64,000 nucleotides of DNA, taken from NCBI GenBank assembly GCA_963682175.1, contig OY821791.1, positions 24,789,826 through 24,853,825 of the forward strand. The letters run 5' to 3'. A program made the translations under genes and the position numbers. Shown piece after piece: positions 1 through 10,210 of this stretch. The notes beneath the pieces were generated by a model. That model worked only from the letters and a program-made list of their open reading frames with translations, was not told the origin of the DNA and did not search any database. Numbering within the stretch: the stretch's first letter is position 1; each line of letters starts with the position of its first letter. Source of the stretch: Triglochin maritima (Eukaryota; Streptophyta; Magnoliopsida; Alismatales; Juncaginaceae).

Positions 1-774
1 AGATGTCTTAATTCCACTCGAACCAAAACCCGATCCATTTAGTGATGGAGTGCACCACTTGTGTCCATCCCTTGCCTCATGATATTAAGAATACACACAA
101 AGTAGTATTGTGTCATCTTTGTATTAGTATTCATTTCTTGATCTCTTTAAGCTAGTTATAAATATGTGACTTAACTCAAATCACATTGTGCACATTATAA
201 CTTTGCTTTATCAATGGGCCCCTAATATCATCACTCAATTAAGAGGGGCAATGATAATCTTTTGACTAACTATCTTCTCCAACAAAAGTCATACTTAACC
301 AACTAATGCCTTTTGCACTACACTCATTGATAGGTTAAGACACTAGTCTAATTAAGCACTCCTTAAGCGATCAGATATAAGTCTCATATCAAAGGACCAA
401 GGACACAGTAAAATATTAATGACACAGAAACACATTTCTATAATATTTTACTTGTTAGGTCAATTCAGTATACAAAAGTACTATTTTCGTCTTTTGTGTA
501 CCCGTGTTGTCAATCATTTGTAGAGCTACAATGATCTATGACCAACACGACAATCTTAACTCGGTAATTAATGTCCCAAGTTAATTACCATGATTGCAAA
601 TATCTTTTGTTTTATGTAAACCAATATCTTTTAGAGCTCTACGGTTAAGAACCAAGAGCCTCTTCCTTAACACTTCTAAAAGATGAATAACATAAACAAG
701 GAACAAAATGATTTCTCATTCAATTTATAATAATTGACATTTAAAAGTAAAACTTTTAGAATACATTCCCTTCA
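1..774 (-). repeat. Truncated LTR of the E13 copia family
   Basis: This stretch matches 45016-45745 (left LTR of E13) almost base for base and ends with the same CATTCCCTTCA terminus. It runs off the left window edge, so its other end and its target duplication cannot be checked. It lies 14 bp before the end of the E1 5' LTR, so it inserted into that LTR. Confidence 0.88.
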
Positions 775-802
775 CATAGATCCTAACGATTGATATCAGA
801 GC
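775..802 (+). other. End of E1 5' LTR and tRNA-Met primer-binding site
   Basis: CATAGATCCTAAC (775-787) repeats the last bases of the E1 3' LTR (27102-27114). TGATATCAGAGC at 791-802 differs by one base from the usual plant initiator tRNA-Met primer site TGGTATCAGAGC. Confidence 0.85.
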
Positions 803-841
803 ATTAGCTTTCTAATTTCATGTACTTAATCGTAATTTAGC

Positions 842-1515
842 ATGGCATCTAGTTCTAATCATTGCGAAGGATTATCTACATCTAAGCCACCTTTCTTTAA
901 TGGGTTAAACTATGACTGTTGGAAGAAAAGAATGAGAATATATTTGCAATCAAATGACTTGAAATATTGGACATTCATATTAAACTCATACACACCTCCT
1001 AATGATGATGAAATTGTATCCTTAACAAAACCCAAAATTAAGGAAGCGGAGATGAATTCCCACATTATGAATATCTTGTATTGTGGGTTAAATGAAGGGG
1101 AATACAATAGGGTAAGAGGTTGTGAAAGTGCTTATGATATTTGGCATACATTAGAGATGCATTATGAGGGTTCAATTAGATTGAAAGAAACTAGTATAAA
1201 TTTGCTCATGCATAAATATGAATTACTTCGTTTGCAATCTGGTAAAAACATAAGTGAGATGCACACTCACTTCACCGAAATCATTAACTCTCTTAAAGCA
1301 CTTGGCAAGGATTTTAGCAAGGGAGAAATGACTCAAAGGATTCTCCGGTCACTCAGCGACGATTAGGAGGAGAACACGACCGTCAGCGAAGAAGCACAAG
1401 ATCTCACCAAATTATCCGTCGAGGAGCTAATGGGTAGTCTCATGACATATAAGATACAAATGAAAGACCACAAGGAGAAGGGCGCCAAGAAATCCTTGGT
1501 GCTACACACCGTCGC
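842..1515 (+). pseudogene. E1 gag, N-terminal part (copia UBN2-type Gag), interrupted
   Basis: Gag packages element RNA into cytoplasmic particles. The ATG at 842 opens a frame that begins MASSSNHCEG and contains the plant copia Gag (UBN2/Retrotran_gag) core at about residues 15-170, recognisable by PFFNGLNYDCWKKRM, YDIWHTLEMHYEG and ILRSLSDD. An in-frame TAG at 1364-1366 follows SLSDD. The same frame continues through EENTTVSEEA to KKSLVLHTVA, where E2 is inserted at 1516. The rest resumes at 24230. The start lies 40 nt after the primer site, as expected. The stop and the insertion make it a pseudogene. No frameshift is seen before the E2 junction. Confidence 0.9.
1511..1515. repeat. Target-site duplication of E2 (GTCGC), left copy
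   Basis: GTCGC at 1511-1515 is repeated at 24225-24229, directly outside the TG and CA ends of E2. Confidence 0.92.
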
Positions 1516-1978
1516 TGATTGACATCATTTCATGCTTATATTTGTATCTTATATCCATTATCTTACACCTAAGCAATGCTACGTGACGAGTTTTATGTTT
1601 GAATTTCAGAAATAAAGAGGTTTCAAGAGAAGAGCCATTAAAGGACTCAAAAGCAGGAAAAATGACTTAATTGTGACACCTGGGGACTAAGATACAAGGG
1701 AGAAGGACCTGAATGTAAGACCGAAGGACTTAAGATCAAAACAAAAAACTCCACACCATCATGGGGAGTATTTTGGCAATTCGATTCGGGTCGGATCTCC
1801 AACAAGCAAAGTAGATGCATCCAAGACCAACAAATATATCCAGCAAAGCCCACAACAAGATTCAACTCGATCTGGATCTTGTAGACCTCCAATTGGCGGT
1901 CCGGATCTTCCCGGATCCGCTGAAACTTCTGGAGCGCGTGTATTAGAGGATGTTTAGGCTATTTTTGGTATCTGTTTA

Positions 1979-2030
1979 GTCCCACATCGGGGGATTGTCC
2001 CGGATTACCTTTTTCTATGGCTATAAATAG
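1979..2030 (+). promoter_or_regulatory. LTR promoter: snRNA-type USE plus TATA box
   Basis: GTCCCACATCG (1979-1989) is an exact match to the plant U-snRNA upstream sequence element RTCCCACATCG. TATAAATAG follows at 2022-2030 with 32 nt between. The centre spacing of about 41 bp equals four helical turns, the spacing known for Pol II snRNA promoters. The same layout is in the other family A LTRs. Confidence 0.75.
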
Positions 2031-2332
2031 AACTCTCCCTCCTCTCATGTATCCCATCTCTCTCTTTGTGGCCATCTTCCCTACTAAGAGTGAAGCCTTG
2101 AAGTAAAACTCTGGTGGAGGAAGACTGCTTGTAATTGAGTGAGTTAATAATAGATGTTTTCATTAGCATGTTATTTCTTGCTTAGTTAATTTCCTTTAAT
2201 GTGCTTGCTTTGATGCTTGTTTTGTTTTATGTCATTTCAGCATCTTTAATATTTCTTGCTCGATTAGTATAGTTTCATTTCAGTATAATGCTTCATTTTG
2301 TTATAGTAGTTAGTTTAAATATGTGTGAGAAG

Positions 2333-2356
2333 TTCCATCCCCTTTGGGGGGTGGAG
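2333..2356 (+). other. GC-rich hairpin in the LTR transcribed region
   Basis: CCATCCCC (2335-2342) pairs with GGGGGTGG (2347-2354) over a TTTG loop, extended outward by T-A and a wobble pair. The 3' arm plus AG could instead pair with CTCCACCCC at 2657-2665. The motif recurs in other family A LTRs. Confidence 0.6.
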
Positions 2357-2922
2357 TAGATGTGTGTACATGTTATGTAGATGGTATGAATGCTAGATAT
2401 AATTGTTTGTGAGAAATATTAGTTACTTGTTTGAATTAATAAGAACTTTACTTGATGGTTTCTGGCATACTTAGATACTTCACATGCTTGTATGTTCTTA
2501 ATAACAACCTTGCATTGCTCATATTAATCACCTAAGTTAGTGTTGTAAATGATAGGTTTAGCCATTAGGTACCTCTTATGCATTAAGAAAGACTAAGTAA
2601 CTTGAGCTTCTTGCATGCATTCACCACCACACTTATTTCATGTGCACACACACACACTCCACCCCTTAGGGATTTTCATTCCTGAGTTTTTATGTTCCTC
2701 ATTAGTTGTTTAGCTTAGTTTTTTTGGTGATTTCATTTCAGCTTTGCTAGTTTACTAGTTTAGATTAGTGTAGTGTAGTGTAATCCATCTTTCTTCCCTT
2801 TTTTCCCATTCGCCTTCGCACAAACCAAACGTCGACACACCTCCCTGTGGACGATCCGTATTTGCCACCGCTTCAACGCGGCCGTGCACTTGCGGTTTAA
2901 ATAAAACGATCAATTAAGTTGT

Positions 2923-2940
2923 TGGCGCCGTTGGGGGGAA
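2923..2940 (+). other. E2 primer-binding site (tRNA-Asp type)
   Basis: TGGCGCCGTTGGGGGGAA matches the complement of the plant tRNA-Asp 3' end (TGGCGCCGTTGCCGGGGA) with a few changes. It starts six bases after the LTR. Athila elements use this tRNA. Confidence 0.85.
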
Positions 2941-3148
2941 GATGCTCTGTACAGACTTTGGTTTGGACGATTCGAGTGGTTTTAATTTTTTTTTTTAGTT
3001 TTTGTGTGTTTTAGGCATTCTGAGGATCAAGGGGAAGAGACTGGGGGAATTTGAGAGCGAACGTCTAAAAAGTGACCGCGAATTGGCAGCCTGGTGAGCC
3101 TCAATCTCTCTAAATTTTGTTCTGGTTGTTGTTTTGTTCATTGTAGTT

Positions 3149-3197
3149 ATCTGGGAGCACTATTTTGCATGCAGTGAATTCTAGTTTGCTCCCAGAT
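3149..3197 (+). other. Leader stem-loop with palindromic loop (DIS-like)
   Basis: ATCTGGGAGC (3149-3158) pairs perfectly with GCTCCCAGAT (3188-3197). The 29-nt loop contains GCATGC at 3167-3172. The stem is kept in E5, E6, E10 and E11. A palindromic loop resembles retroviral dimer initiation sites; that role is inference. Confidence 0.6.
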
Positions 3198-3481
3198 TAA
3201 AAATCAATCCCCTTTAATCAACTTAGACCACAAAAGTCAAAGCAAAAGATTAGACTTCTTGCCATCTAGGTCATGCATCTTTTGTAGACCTTGCATACAT
3301 TTGTCTCTTCTTTGTTTTACATTTTGTTGTTGATTGCTGGCGTGAGGTACATGCACCCAAATCTCTCATTCATGCATGTTTCGATCATGCATTAGTTAGT
3401 AAGGTGCATCGGGACAAGAGTGAGTCGAACGTTGGATTGGAGTGTTGATTGCTGGATTTAAGATCAGAACGCTACTAAGGA

Positions 3482-3605
3482 GGGGCTGTCCCATAAAAGA
3501 TAAGGTGGAGGATTTCATCACCCTTTCCTTGGCTCCAAAAATCACTCTTAATCAAAGCCTCAATTCTAAAAACAACTAGACATTGGCCCTAAGGATTTCG
3601 GACAC
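3482..3605 (+). other. Conserved leader box
   Basis: Core AAGGTGGAGGATTTCATCACC followed further on by GACATTGGCCCTAAGGATT. Near-identical blocks lie in the leaders of gag-less family A copies and of gag-bearing E3 and E12, so it is a candidate packaging signal. Confidence 0.55.
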
Positions 3606-4028
3606 ACTAGGAGAGTAATCTAGTTGAGACCGTCATGGCCTGATCGACGTTGCCTACCTTGTCGATAGTAGGAGGTATTGGATCTTCGGATCTGGTATCA
3701 CTTGCTGGGAATTGTGGTCTTCATTGTAGGGAGGTAATGCGTGTCGAGGCTAGTGACCTCGAAGTTAGGCGTCGTCTATCCTAAGGACCCATTGCCTTAC
3801 ATTGTTTGAGCCGTGCTTGCTAGATTAGGCTTCTACCTTCTCCCACTACCCACGCTAGTTCTAGGGATTCTTCCCTTCTCCTCTGAGTCATCTTCTTATC
3901 ACCTACTCCTACGTTCTAGTCTCCTCCCCTTTACACTCTTTAGTTGCGTTTTAGGGTCGAGTCGAGCACTTTTTGCGAGCTTAGCCTCGTGGTGGTGAGA
4001 GTGGTCGACTCGAGAGTTTTTTGTTGAG

Positions 4029-5512
4029 ATGTATGGTTACATGGGCGACCATCCATATCATTGTTGGGACCAGGACAATTCTCCCTGGTATTCCGGACCC
4101 ATGCAACCTAGGGTGGCTCAGACTAACACCCCGTATGGTTGGGACAATCTTAATTGTGTGGCTGATCAATCTTCTGATTGGAATAATATGAGAGAGACAC
4201 TGACTGCTAGACCACAATCTAGTTATGTCGGATCATATGTTGGTCAACAAACTGAGACATTACAACAAACTTTGGCCTCTTTCATGCATGCGGTACACGA
4301 CATGAGTGAACCGGTGGCTCCAGTAGTTGTACCGTGTGAATGTTGTGGGTTGAGTAGTCATGTTATCGGGGAATGTCCTTATGTCCCCCAGAGCATGAGT
4401 ATGAGCATACCTTTTCCCAAAATGCTCAATATGACCATTACGCATCCGCGTACAACTCGAGGGGGATGGATTCGTGGGGAGGCAATTCTTATGCAAATTC
4501 TTATACATCATTTTCACCCCAGTATCCTCCTCCCGAATACCCAGAATTCTACCAACACCCCACTTAAAATCATTGGACTCATTCTCAGCCCCATCAACAC
4601 CCAGCCCCAAAATTTCCCAAGCTCTGACTTGGACCTCATAGTTGACCGCATACCTGATTCCTTCAAACAAAATTTCCTTACATTCATGGAAACCACTCAA
4701 CAGTCCATACAAAATAAGGCACAGCAAGTGAGTCAAATGACGCAGAAATTACGTGAACGTGAGGAGAGTAACTTTTCTTGTCAACATGAGGATTCATCTT
4801 TTGATATCGAACCACAACCACATCCACAAATTCAAAGCACAATCTTTCAAAGTCAAACTCCTAGTCAGTCTGAGGGACTTGGGGTTTCAATTCACTTGGT
4901 GGACGATTCGATTCCAATTGAGAATAACATGGACCAGCTTCATTATGAGTTGGCACATGATTGTGCCTTACCTTTTTGTCCTGTGGCCCCTAAGCCACAT
5001 GATCTTCATGTTGTGCCTTTTAAGGACTCACCTCTGGTAGAGCAAGAGCTCCCTAGTACCCTCAATTTCAAACAATCTGATGAGAGTTTGCCTCTTACTA
5101 TTATTCCTGATCATCTTGGAAATGATGGAACATCAAACAACTACATTGCTAATGAGGGTATTATAAGTTCCTTTGACGATACCTTGGGTATGACACCCAC
5201 TTTTTGTTTGCCTAGTGAGTCGGACATGCCTAACGAGGTTCTTGACCTTGTTCCGACACACCAGCCTGTTGGTTGGAGAGTTTAGATTGACGATCATAAC
5301 TTCAGTACTGCAACAGGAGAAACTCTTCTTCTGTTGCCCCTTATTTCCCAAATCTTGAGAGGTTCAAGCTCTTTCGGTTTGATCGTTTGAATGAGACGCC
5401 TTTGCGTCTAATTCATGAACCTCTCTTTTCAACTTGTGCTCTTTGTGAGGGGTGCCCAAACATCATTATTCTGGACCCCCGTGGTGTCAAGTTCCCTTTC
5501 CAAGTGTATTGA
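4029..5512 (+). pseudogene. E2 family A ORF (zinc-knuckle protein, no capsid), frameshifted
   Basis: The start ATG (MYGYMGDHPYHCWDQ) matches the start in E5, E6 and E10. The N-terminal part is rich in Trp, Tyr and Gly; a CCHC knuckle CECCGLSSHVIGEC lies at residues 103-116. A Gln-rich segment with VSQMTQKLREREE resembles the end of Athila Gag. The C-terminal half, with PHDLHVV, PDHLGNDGTSNN and THQPVGWRV, is conserved among copies but unknown to me. Two roughly compensating frameshifts near 4387 and 4590 leave a scrambled stretch between them; a TGG to TAG change stops the frame at 5283-5285. By homology the ORF ended at 5510-5512 (FQVY). It has no Retrotrans_gag core, protease or RT. It probably derives from the end of Gag and may bind RNA. 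Confidence 0.8.
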
Positions 5513-6567
5513 CCGACTTTTGAGGTTCCCATTTGATGTCTTTTGACAAATGAAGATGGCAACTTATTTTTGTACATAGTTATATTCAAAAAAACAAAAA
5601 AAACAAAAAAAGAAGTACAATAAAAGACTCCTTCAGTGAGCATCGATTGTCGGGGCTCCAACCCTTGAGTATTTGGGCCCTATTTCTTTCACGTATTTGT
5701 ATCCCTTCTTTAACATCTCACAGGGTTTGAGGGAATTCGGGTTTTTGTCCATCAACATAACCTTGAACTTCCTTTTGCGCTTCATGTTGGTGAGATCTTT
5801 CCTTTTTCATGAATAAATCCATGTAGTATCATGCTCACATTCATTAAGGACAATGCATGAAGTAGGTGTGGGGGGTGTTTTACGTGTGTACATAGTCGAG
5901 TCTTTTTGCTTTGATTTTTTTTCTTTTGTGTGTATTGATAGGGTCATGTTAGTGTGCTGCATTTAATATCGATATATCTGCTTGCCATGATCCTTGGGTG
6001 TCTTGTCTCCTTTTGCTTACCTAGTGCCTTAAAATTTTCACATTTTCATGTGTTTGCGAAAGAAAATGTTTTGTGGGTTTTGCGTGTGTTTAGCATGTGC
6101 CAAACTGTTGAGAGGAAAAGTAAAAAGAAAGATCCCAAAATTGTCTTGAACTTGATGCATTAGGATATCTAGTATAGTAGCTTTAGGATTTATCTAGTCG
6201 TTAGGATGCACCCCAGTTTTCCCTTGGGGGTGAGTAATCATAGGGTTTCAGTGCTCAAACATTTAAAGAAGTCCACCCTGAACCTAGTGAGTCAATAATT
6301 CGTGTCTGTTAACTTAAGGAAGATTGTTGTAGTCAAGGACCCTTTAAATATTGTTGTGAGACATTAAGTGTAGGGGTTTTGGTTCGTGTGTAGATAAGAA
6401 ATAAGTGAGTAGGTGTTCTCTCTCCTCGCACGGCTCTTATCACTCGGGAAAGTAGGTCTGAGGGGACTTTGTGCCTGGTGCTTTCGAGTCATCTGACTTG
6501 GGATGCACCGACCGAACTCCCGTTACACGGGTGGTAGGGATTGCCGTATGTTGAGATTTGGGGAAAG
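5513..6567 (+). other. E2 3' region, upstream part
   Basis: About 1 kb after the ORF with no gene. It is conserved in E5, E6, E9, E10 and E11. It holds a GC hairpin-like tract (ACCCCAG to TGGGGGT near 6210-6230) and CCCGTTACACGGG near 6521. E3 is inserted at its end. Confidence 0.7.
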
Positions 6568-6572
6568 GTGTA
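6568..6572. repeat. Target-site duplication of E3 (GTGTA), left copy
   Basis: GTGTA at 6568-6572 is repeated at 22258-22262. Uninterrupted relatives (E6, E9) read GGTGTACGTGATAG at this site, confirming the empty site. Confidence 0.92.
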
Positions 6573-7571
6573 TGATGCATTGCATACATTGCATCATATG
6601 TCTTTCATTTAGATTAATTTTATATCAATAAATGCTACTAAGGTATGTGTTTAGTCTTAATTACAGAATACAGGAACCTGAATGCAAATTACCCATATCC
6701 CGAGCATAAACGCGTGCAAGAGACTCATTTCTGTCATAAAGACCAAGTTCAAGATTATCGGGATTCAAATGGAAGTTCATCCAAGCATAAAAGCATTCAA
6801 AGACCTAATTACAAAAAGGCCAAGGACATAAGCACAAAAGTAGCCAGGACCTAATTGCAAAAGCCAAGGACCCGACTACAAATTAAAGTACCAGAATATT
6901 AATTTAGCCACACAAAAATCGATTTGTGCGCTCAAATTTTTACCAATGTTGTACTGACGCGTGTACTTTTCTTTTATGTATTGGGATCCCCGATTGAGGC
7001 TATAAATAAGGCCGAATCATGTATTGAAAGGAGTCTTAGTTTTTATTTCCATACTTTAGTAATAAAATTTTGTTGGTTTATTTTTGTGTTTTTAGTTTTC
7101 TTTTGTAGTTTCTCTAGGACCCATTCCCCTTCCCTCCATTCATGAGTTTCTAACTCTCTCCAAAGGGTGGGGGTGATGGATTTAGGGTGATGAGAAGAAG
7201 AATGATGTTATTATTTTAATTTCGTGTTAGTATATTTTGATTAGTTGAGTTTATGTTGAATCATTTATCAAGTAATGCTTTATAACTAATGTGATTTATT
7301 ATAAGTTTCAGATTTCTCTAAACAAAACCCGACATCTAAACCTCCACCCGCAGGACCCTCATCCATATTTGCTTTATTTTTTTTTAATTTTTGTTGTTCT
7401 TGCTTTAGATAATGAAAAACTAAAAAACTCAAACCAAACTTATTTCTCTCTCTTTCTTTCCTAAATCGAAAATCACAAAAATAACAATATCACTCCCTCC
7501 TTGTGTTCGACCCGTACTTGCCACGTCTTCATTGACGTCGTGCACTTGCGGTATAAATTTAATTGTCATCA
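6573..7571 (+). repeat. E3 5' LTR (200-bp internal deletion)
   Basis: 999 bp against 1201 bp for the 3' LTR. The missing part corresponds to about 21378-21590. A TATA box (GGCTATAAATAAGG) is near 6990. It has no USE motif, unlike family A. Confidence 0.9.
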
Positions 7572-7577
7572 AGTTTT

Positions 7578-7595
7578 TGGCGCCGTTGCCGGGGA
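7578..7595 (+). other. E3 primer-binding site (tRNA-Asp)
   Basis: TGGCGCCGTTGCCGGGGA is a perfect 18-nt complement of the plant tRNA-Asp 3' end, six bases after the LTR. Confidence 0.95.
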
Positions 7596-7741
7596 GGCGA
7601 AGAAGTTTTTTTTTTGTGATTTCGATTCTATTCTTTTTATCGTGTGCGCGATCTAACTATTTGGGTTTGCGTTTCTGGAGACAACAGAGTGCGCGGCGAA
7701 ATCCGAGCACATTCGGAACAAGAAGGGCGGCGAAATCGCCG

Positions 7742-7878
7742 CACCCAAAGAAGAATCTGTCGCTCGTCTGAAGCATCTGGGCTTCAAATTTCTCTGGGGT
7801 TGTCTCCATATCTGGGTGGACGCGTTGAGCGACTGGCAATTTTCGAGAGCAGGCGGTGAACATGACTGAGCGTGCGTA
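7742..7878 (+). repeat. Leader block, copy 1, left of E4
   Basis: Starts CACCCAAAGAAGAATC and ends GACTGAGCGTGCGTA. It matches 8959-9106, which has 11 extra bases near its start. The two copies flank E4 directly. Confidence 0.88.
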
Positions 7879-8958
7879 CATCTTATATCCATTATCAAAT
7901 AATAAAGATAATGGATATAAGATAAAAATATAAGCATGCTTCAAAAACTCGTTGATCGTTTTAATTAAAACCGTAAGTGCACGTCCGCGTTGAAGCGGTG
8001 GCAAATACGGGTTGTCCACAGGGAGGTGAGCAGCCTCTCGTTTGCATGAAATCAAGTGGCAAAATAGGGAAGAGAGTTGATTATGCTATGCTACGCTACA
8101 CTACAAAGTATAAAGTATGAAATGCAAAAGATTGCAACAAACGATTAACTAAAAACTTAACTAAGAACGAAAGAAGAGTGCTGGAATTCAGAAATGGAAA
8201 ACCCCTAAGGGGTGGAGTGAGTGCACACATGCAAAGAGGTGGGTGTTGAACACATTCTTTAAGCACAAATAAAGGTGGTGTTATCATGCATAGGAAGTGT
8301 CTAAATGTTATGGCAAAACTTATCAATCCATTCACCATCCAAGTTGATTAACATTTACATATACAAGTTGTTTATTTCAGAATCTAAACAAGCATGAGAG
8401 GTGTCTAATCATTTTGGCAAAACTCATCAATCTATAAATTCTATTCTAAACAAGCAAGCATACATTCATGTTTTATCAACAAATTGGAAAATAAAGCATT
8501 CAATCCATTCTCAAAATTGCATGTATGTACATCTACTCCACCCCCAAAGGGGATGGAACTACTCACTAAACATTACACTAATTATTAAACTAAACAAAGA
8601 AAGTATATTAACTAAGCTAATAAAACTAATGAAATGAGATTAAGCAAAGCAAAACAAGAAACATAAAACAAACAACATAATAAACAAAACTTGTATTAAA
8701 ATGACTCGCATTAAAAGTAGCATCCTCCTACTTTAGTGTGTGCTTCAAGGCCTCACTTCTAGTAGAAAGAATAGCCACTTAAAATATGGAGTGATTAGAA
8801 TAGAAGGTGAAGAGTTCTATTTATAGTCAAAGAAAAAGGCAATCCGGGATAATACCCCGATGTGGGACTAAACAAATGCCAAAAAAGGCCTAAACATCCT
8901 CTAATACATGTGCTCGAGAAATTTGAACGAGTGTGGGCCAAAACAGACCTCCAATTGG
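7879..8958 (-). mobile_element. E4: rearranged, circularly permuted family A LTR scrap
   Basis: 7952-8958 is a reverse-strand LTR from its 3' end to about position 370, including TATA (8817-8825), a 32-nt gap and USE (8858-8868). The LTR 5'-terminal sequence is instead found beyond the 3' end, at about 7905-7937, joined through CAAAAACT, the first bases of the region outside the LTR. A perfect 17-bp inverted repeat of this terminus (7880-7896 and 7907-7923) lies at the edge. Confidence 0.8.
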
Positions 8959-9106
8959 CACCCAAAGAAGAATCCGCGGTGAATCCGCCGCTCGTCTGAA
9001 GCATCTGGGCTTCAAATTTCTCTAGGGTTGTCTCCATCTCTGGGTGGACGCGTAGAGCGACTGACAATTTTCGAGAGCGGGCGGCGAACCCGACTGAGCG
9101 TGCGTA
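8959..9106 (+). repeat. Leader block, copy 2, right of E4
   Basis: 148-bp copy of 7742-7878. It continues directly into the rest of the leader (GGTAACC), so this is the copy joined to the downstream part. Confidence 0.88.
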
Positions 9107-10210
9107 GGTAACCTTTGTTGCCTTTTTCCTCGTAATTTCTAGTTTCGGAAAATTTCCTTTTTGTAGAACTGCACGTGTTAAGCTCAAATTCCATAATTGG
9201 CAATAATTCAACTCTGACCTAAAAATTGGCAAAATTAGAAAGACTTAGTGCATGCATCATATAGTGTTTTGTTTGCATTATTCTTGTTAAATTCTTGCAA
9301 ATTATTTTTTGTTGAAGAGTGCTGGAGGCAAGGTACGTGTGCGGTTTTTATCGATTGCATTTAAGCATATAATTTAGTTTGCATACAACCTTGCAATTGT
9401 CCCCCAACTAAAGACCAATGTTTGACTATCTTTGCTAGATTTAAGTTAAACTATCTTAAGGGCAACTCTGTAGGAAAAGATACGGTGGGGATTTCATCAC
9501 CCTTCCGTGGCCCACAAATCACAATCCTAAAGTGTCACCCAAGCCTTAAAATTAAAATCAATTAGACATTGGCCCCTAAGGATTCAGACTCAATTAAGGA
9601 GAAGATTGGTTTGACTTGCTATGACTTAAAGCTGATCGAATTTAATTTGGTGTCTAGAAAGTGTTTTTGTGTTGACGTAAGTCTTCCAAGCGAAGTGGTT
9701 GTCTAATGGGCACCGACTCTGTCGGAAGCGCCCCCACTAGCTATACACTGCCTGGCCAATTTGGTTTGACTAGTGAGGGAGGTGAATCAAGCGAACCAAT
9801 TCGACTCAACTAGTTAGGAGTCGTCTAGATTTAAGCGACATTAGGTCTAGGATTTTTTGAACCGTGCTTGTTTAGGAAACTTCTGACCAACCCTCTTATC
9901 TATCATTTTTTAGTTAAGTTTCCCTTCTCATCTGAGTCTTCTTTCTCTTCTCATCTCAATTCTCTAGATTAGGATTCATTTCTCGTATTTCCCCCTTCTA
10001 TGTTTGTTTCCATTTTTGAAAAAACAATTATAAAAAAAATCAATTGATTCTTGAATTTGAATTTAGAATTTAAATTTGGAATTTGAATTCAAAAATTGAT
10101 TCAAACCGGTGCACTCAGATTTGGTTCGGGAATTAACTCTCACGAGTTCATCTAGATTCCAGTCTAGAGCTTAGCCCCATCCACTTGTTGCACGACCTCA
10201 CCCGGATCCA

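Larger units (their letters stand above)
1516..2916 (+). repeat. E2 5' LTR
   Basis: 1401 bp, aligned end to end with 22810-24224. The terminus has drifted from CAATCA to CAATTA. It holds a USE-TATA promoter (1979-2030), a GC hairpin (2333-2356), a CA run and degenerate repeats of a GCCAT..TTAGGTAC..CATGC module. Confidence 0.92.
2941..4028 (+). other. E2 untranslated leader
   Basis: About 1.1 kb without a credible gene. Conserved parts are a stem-loop at 3149-3197 and a box at about 3482-3605 shared with E3, E5, E10, E11 and E12. The stretch around 3640-3830 with the GAGCCGTGCTTG motif also recurs in E3. A short frame at 3813-3998 is not conserved as protein. Confidence 0.75.
7596..10210 (+). 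other. E3 leader, interrupted by E4
   Basis: Contains two copies of a 140-bp block (7742-7878, 8959-9106) around E4, then the conserved leader box (about 9461-9590) and the GAACCGTGCTTG motif near 9860. No conserved coding frame is seen; the short frames in it overlap the duplicated block or E4. Confidence 0.7.

Noticed and set aside
7578..7595. tRNA-Asp-like sequence as a tRNA gene
   Set aside because: Only the 18-nt complement of the tRNA 3' end is present; it is a primer-binding site.
7532..8055. Overlapping short frames on both strands around the E3 primer site
   Set aside because: They overlap LTR end, primer site and E4; the duplicated copy at 8959-9106 does not keep them open in the same way.
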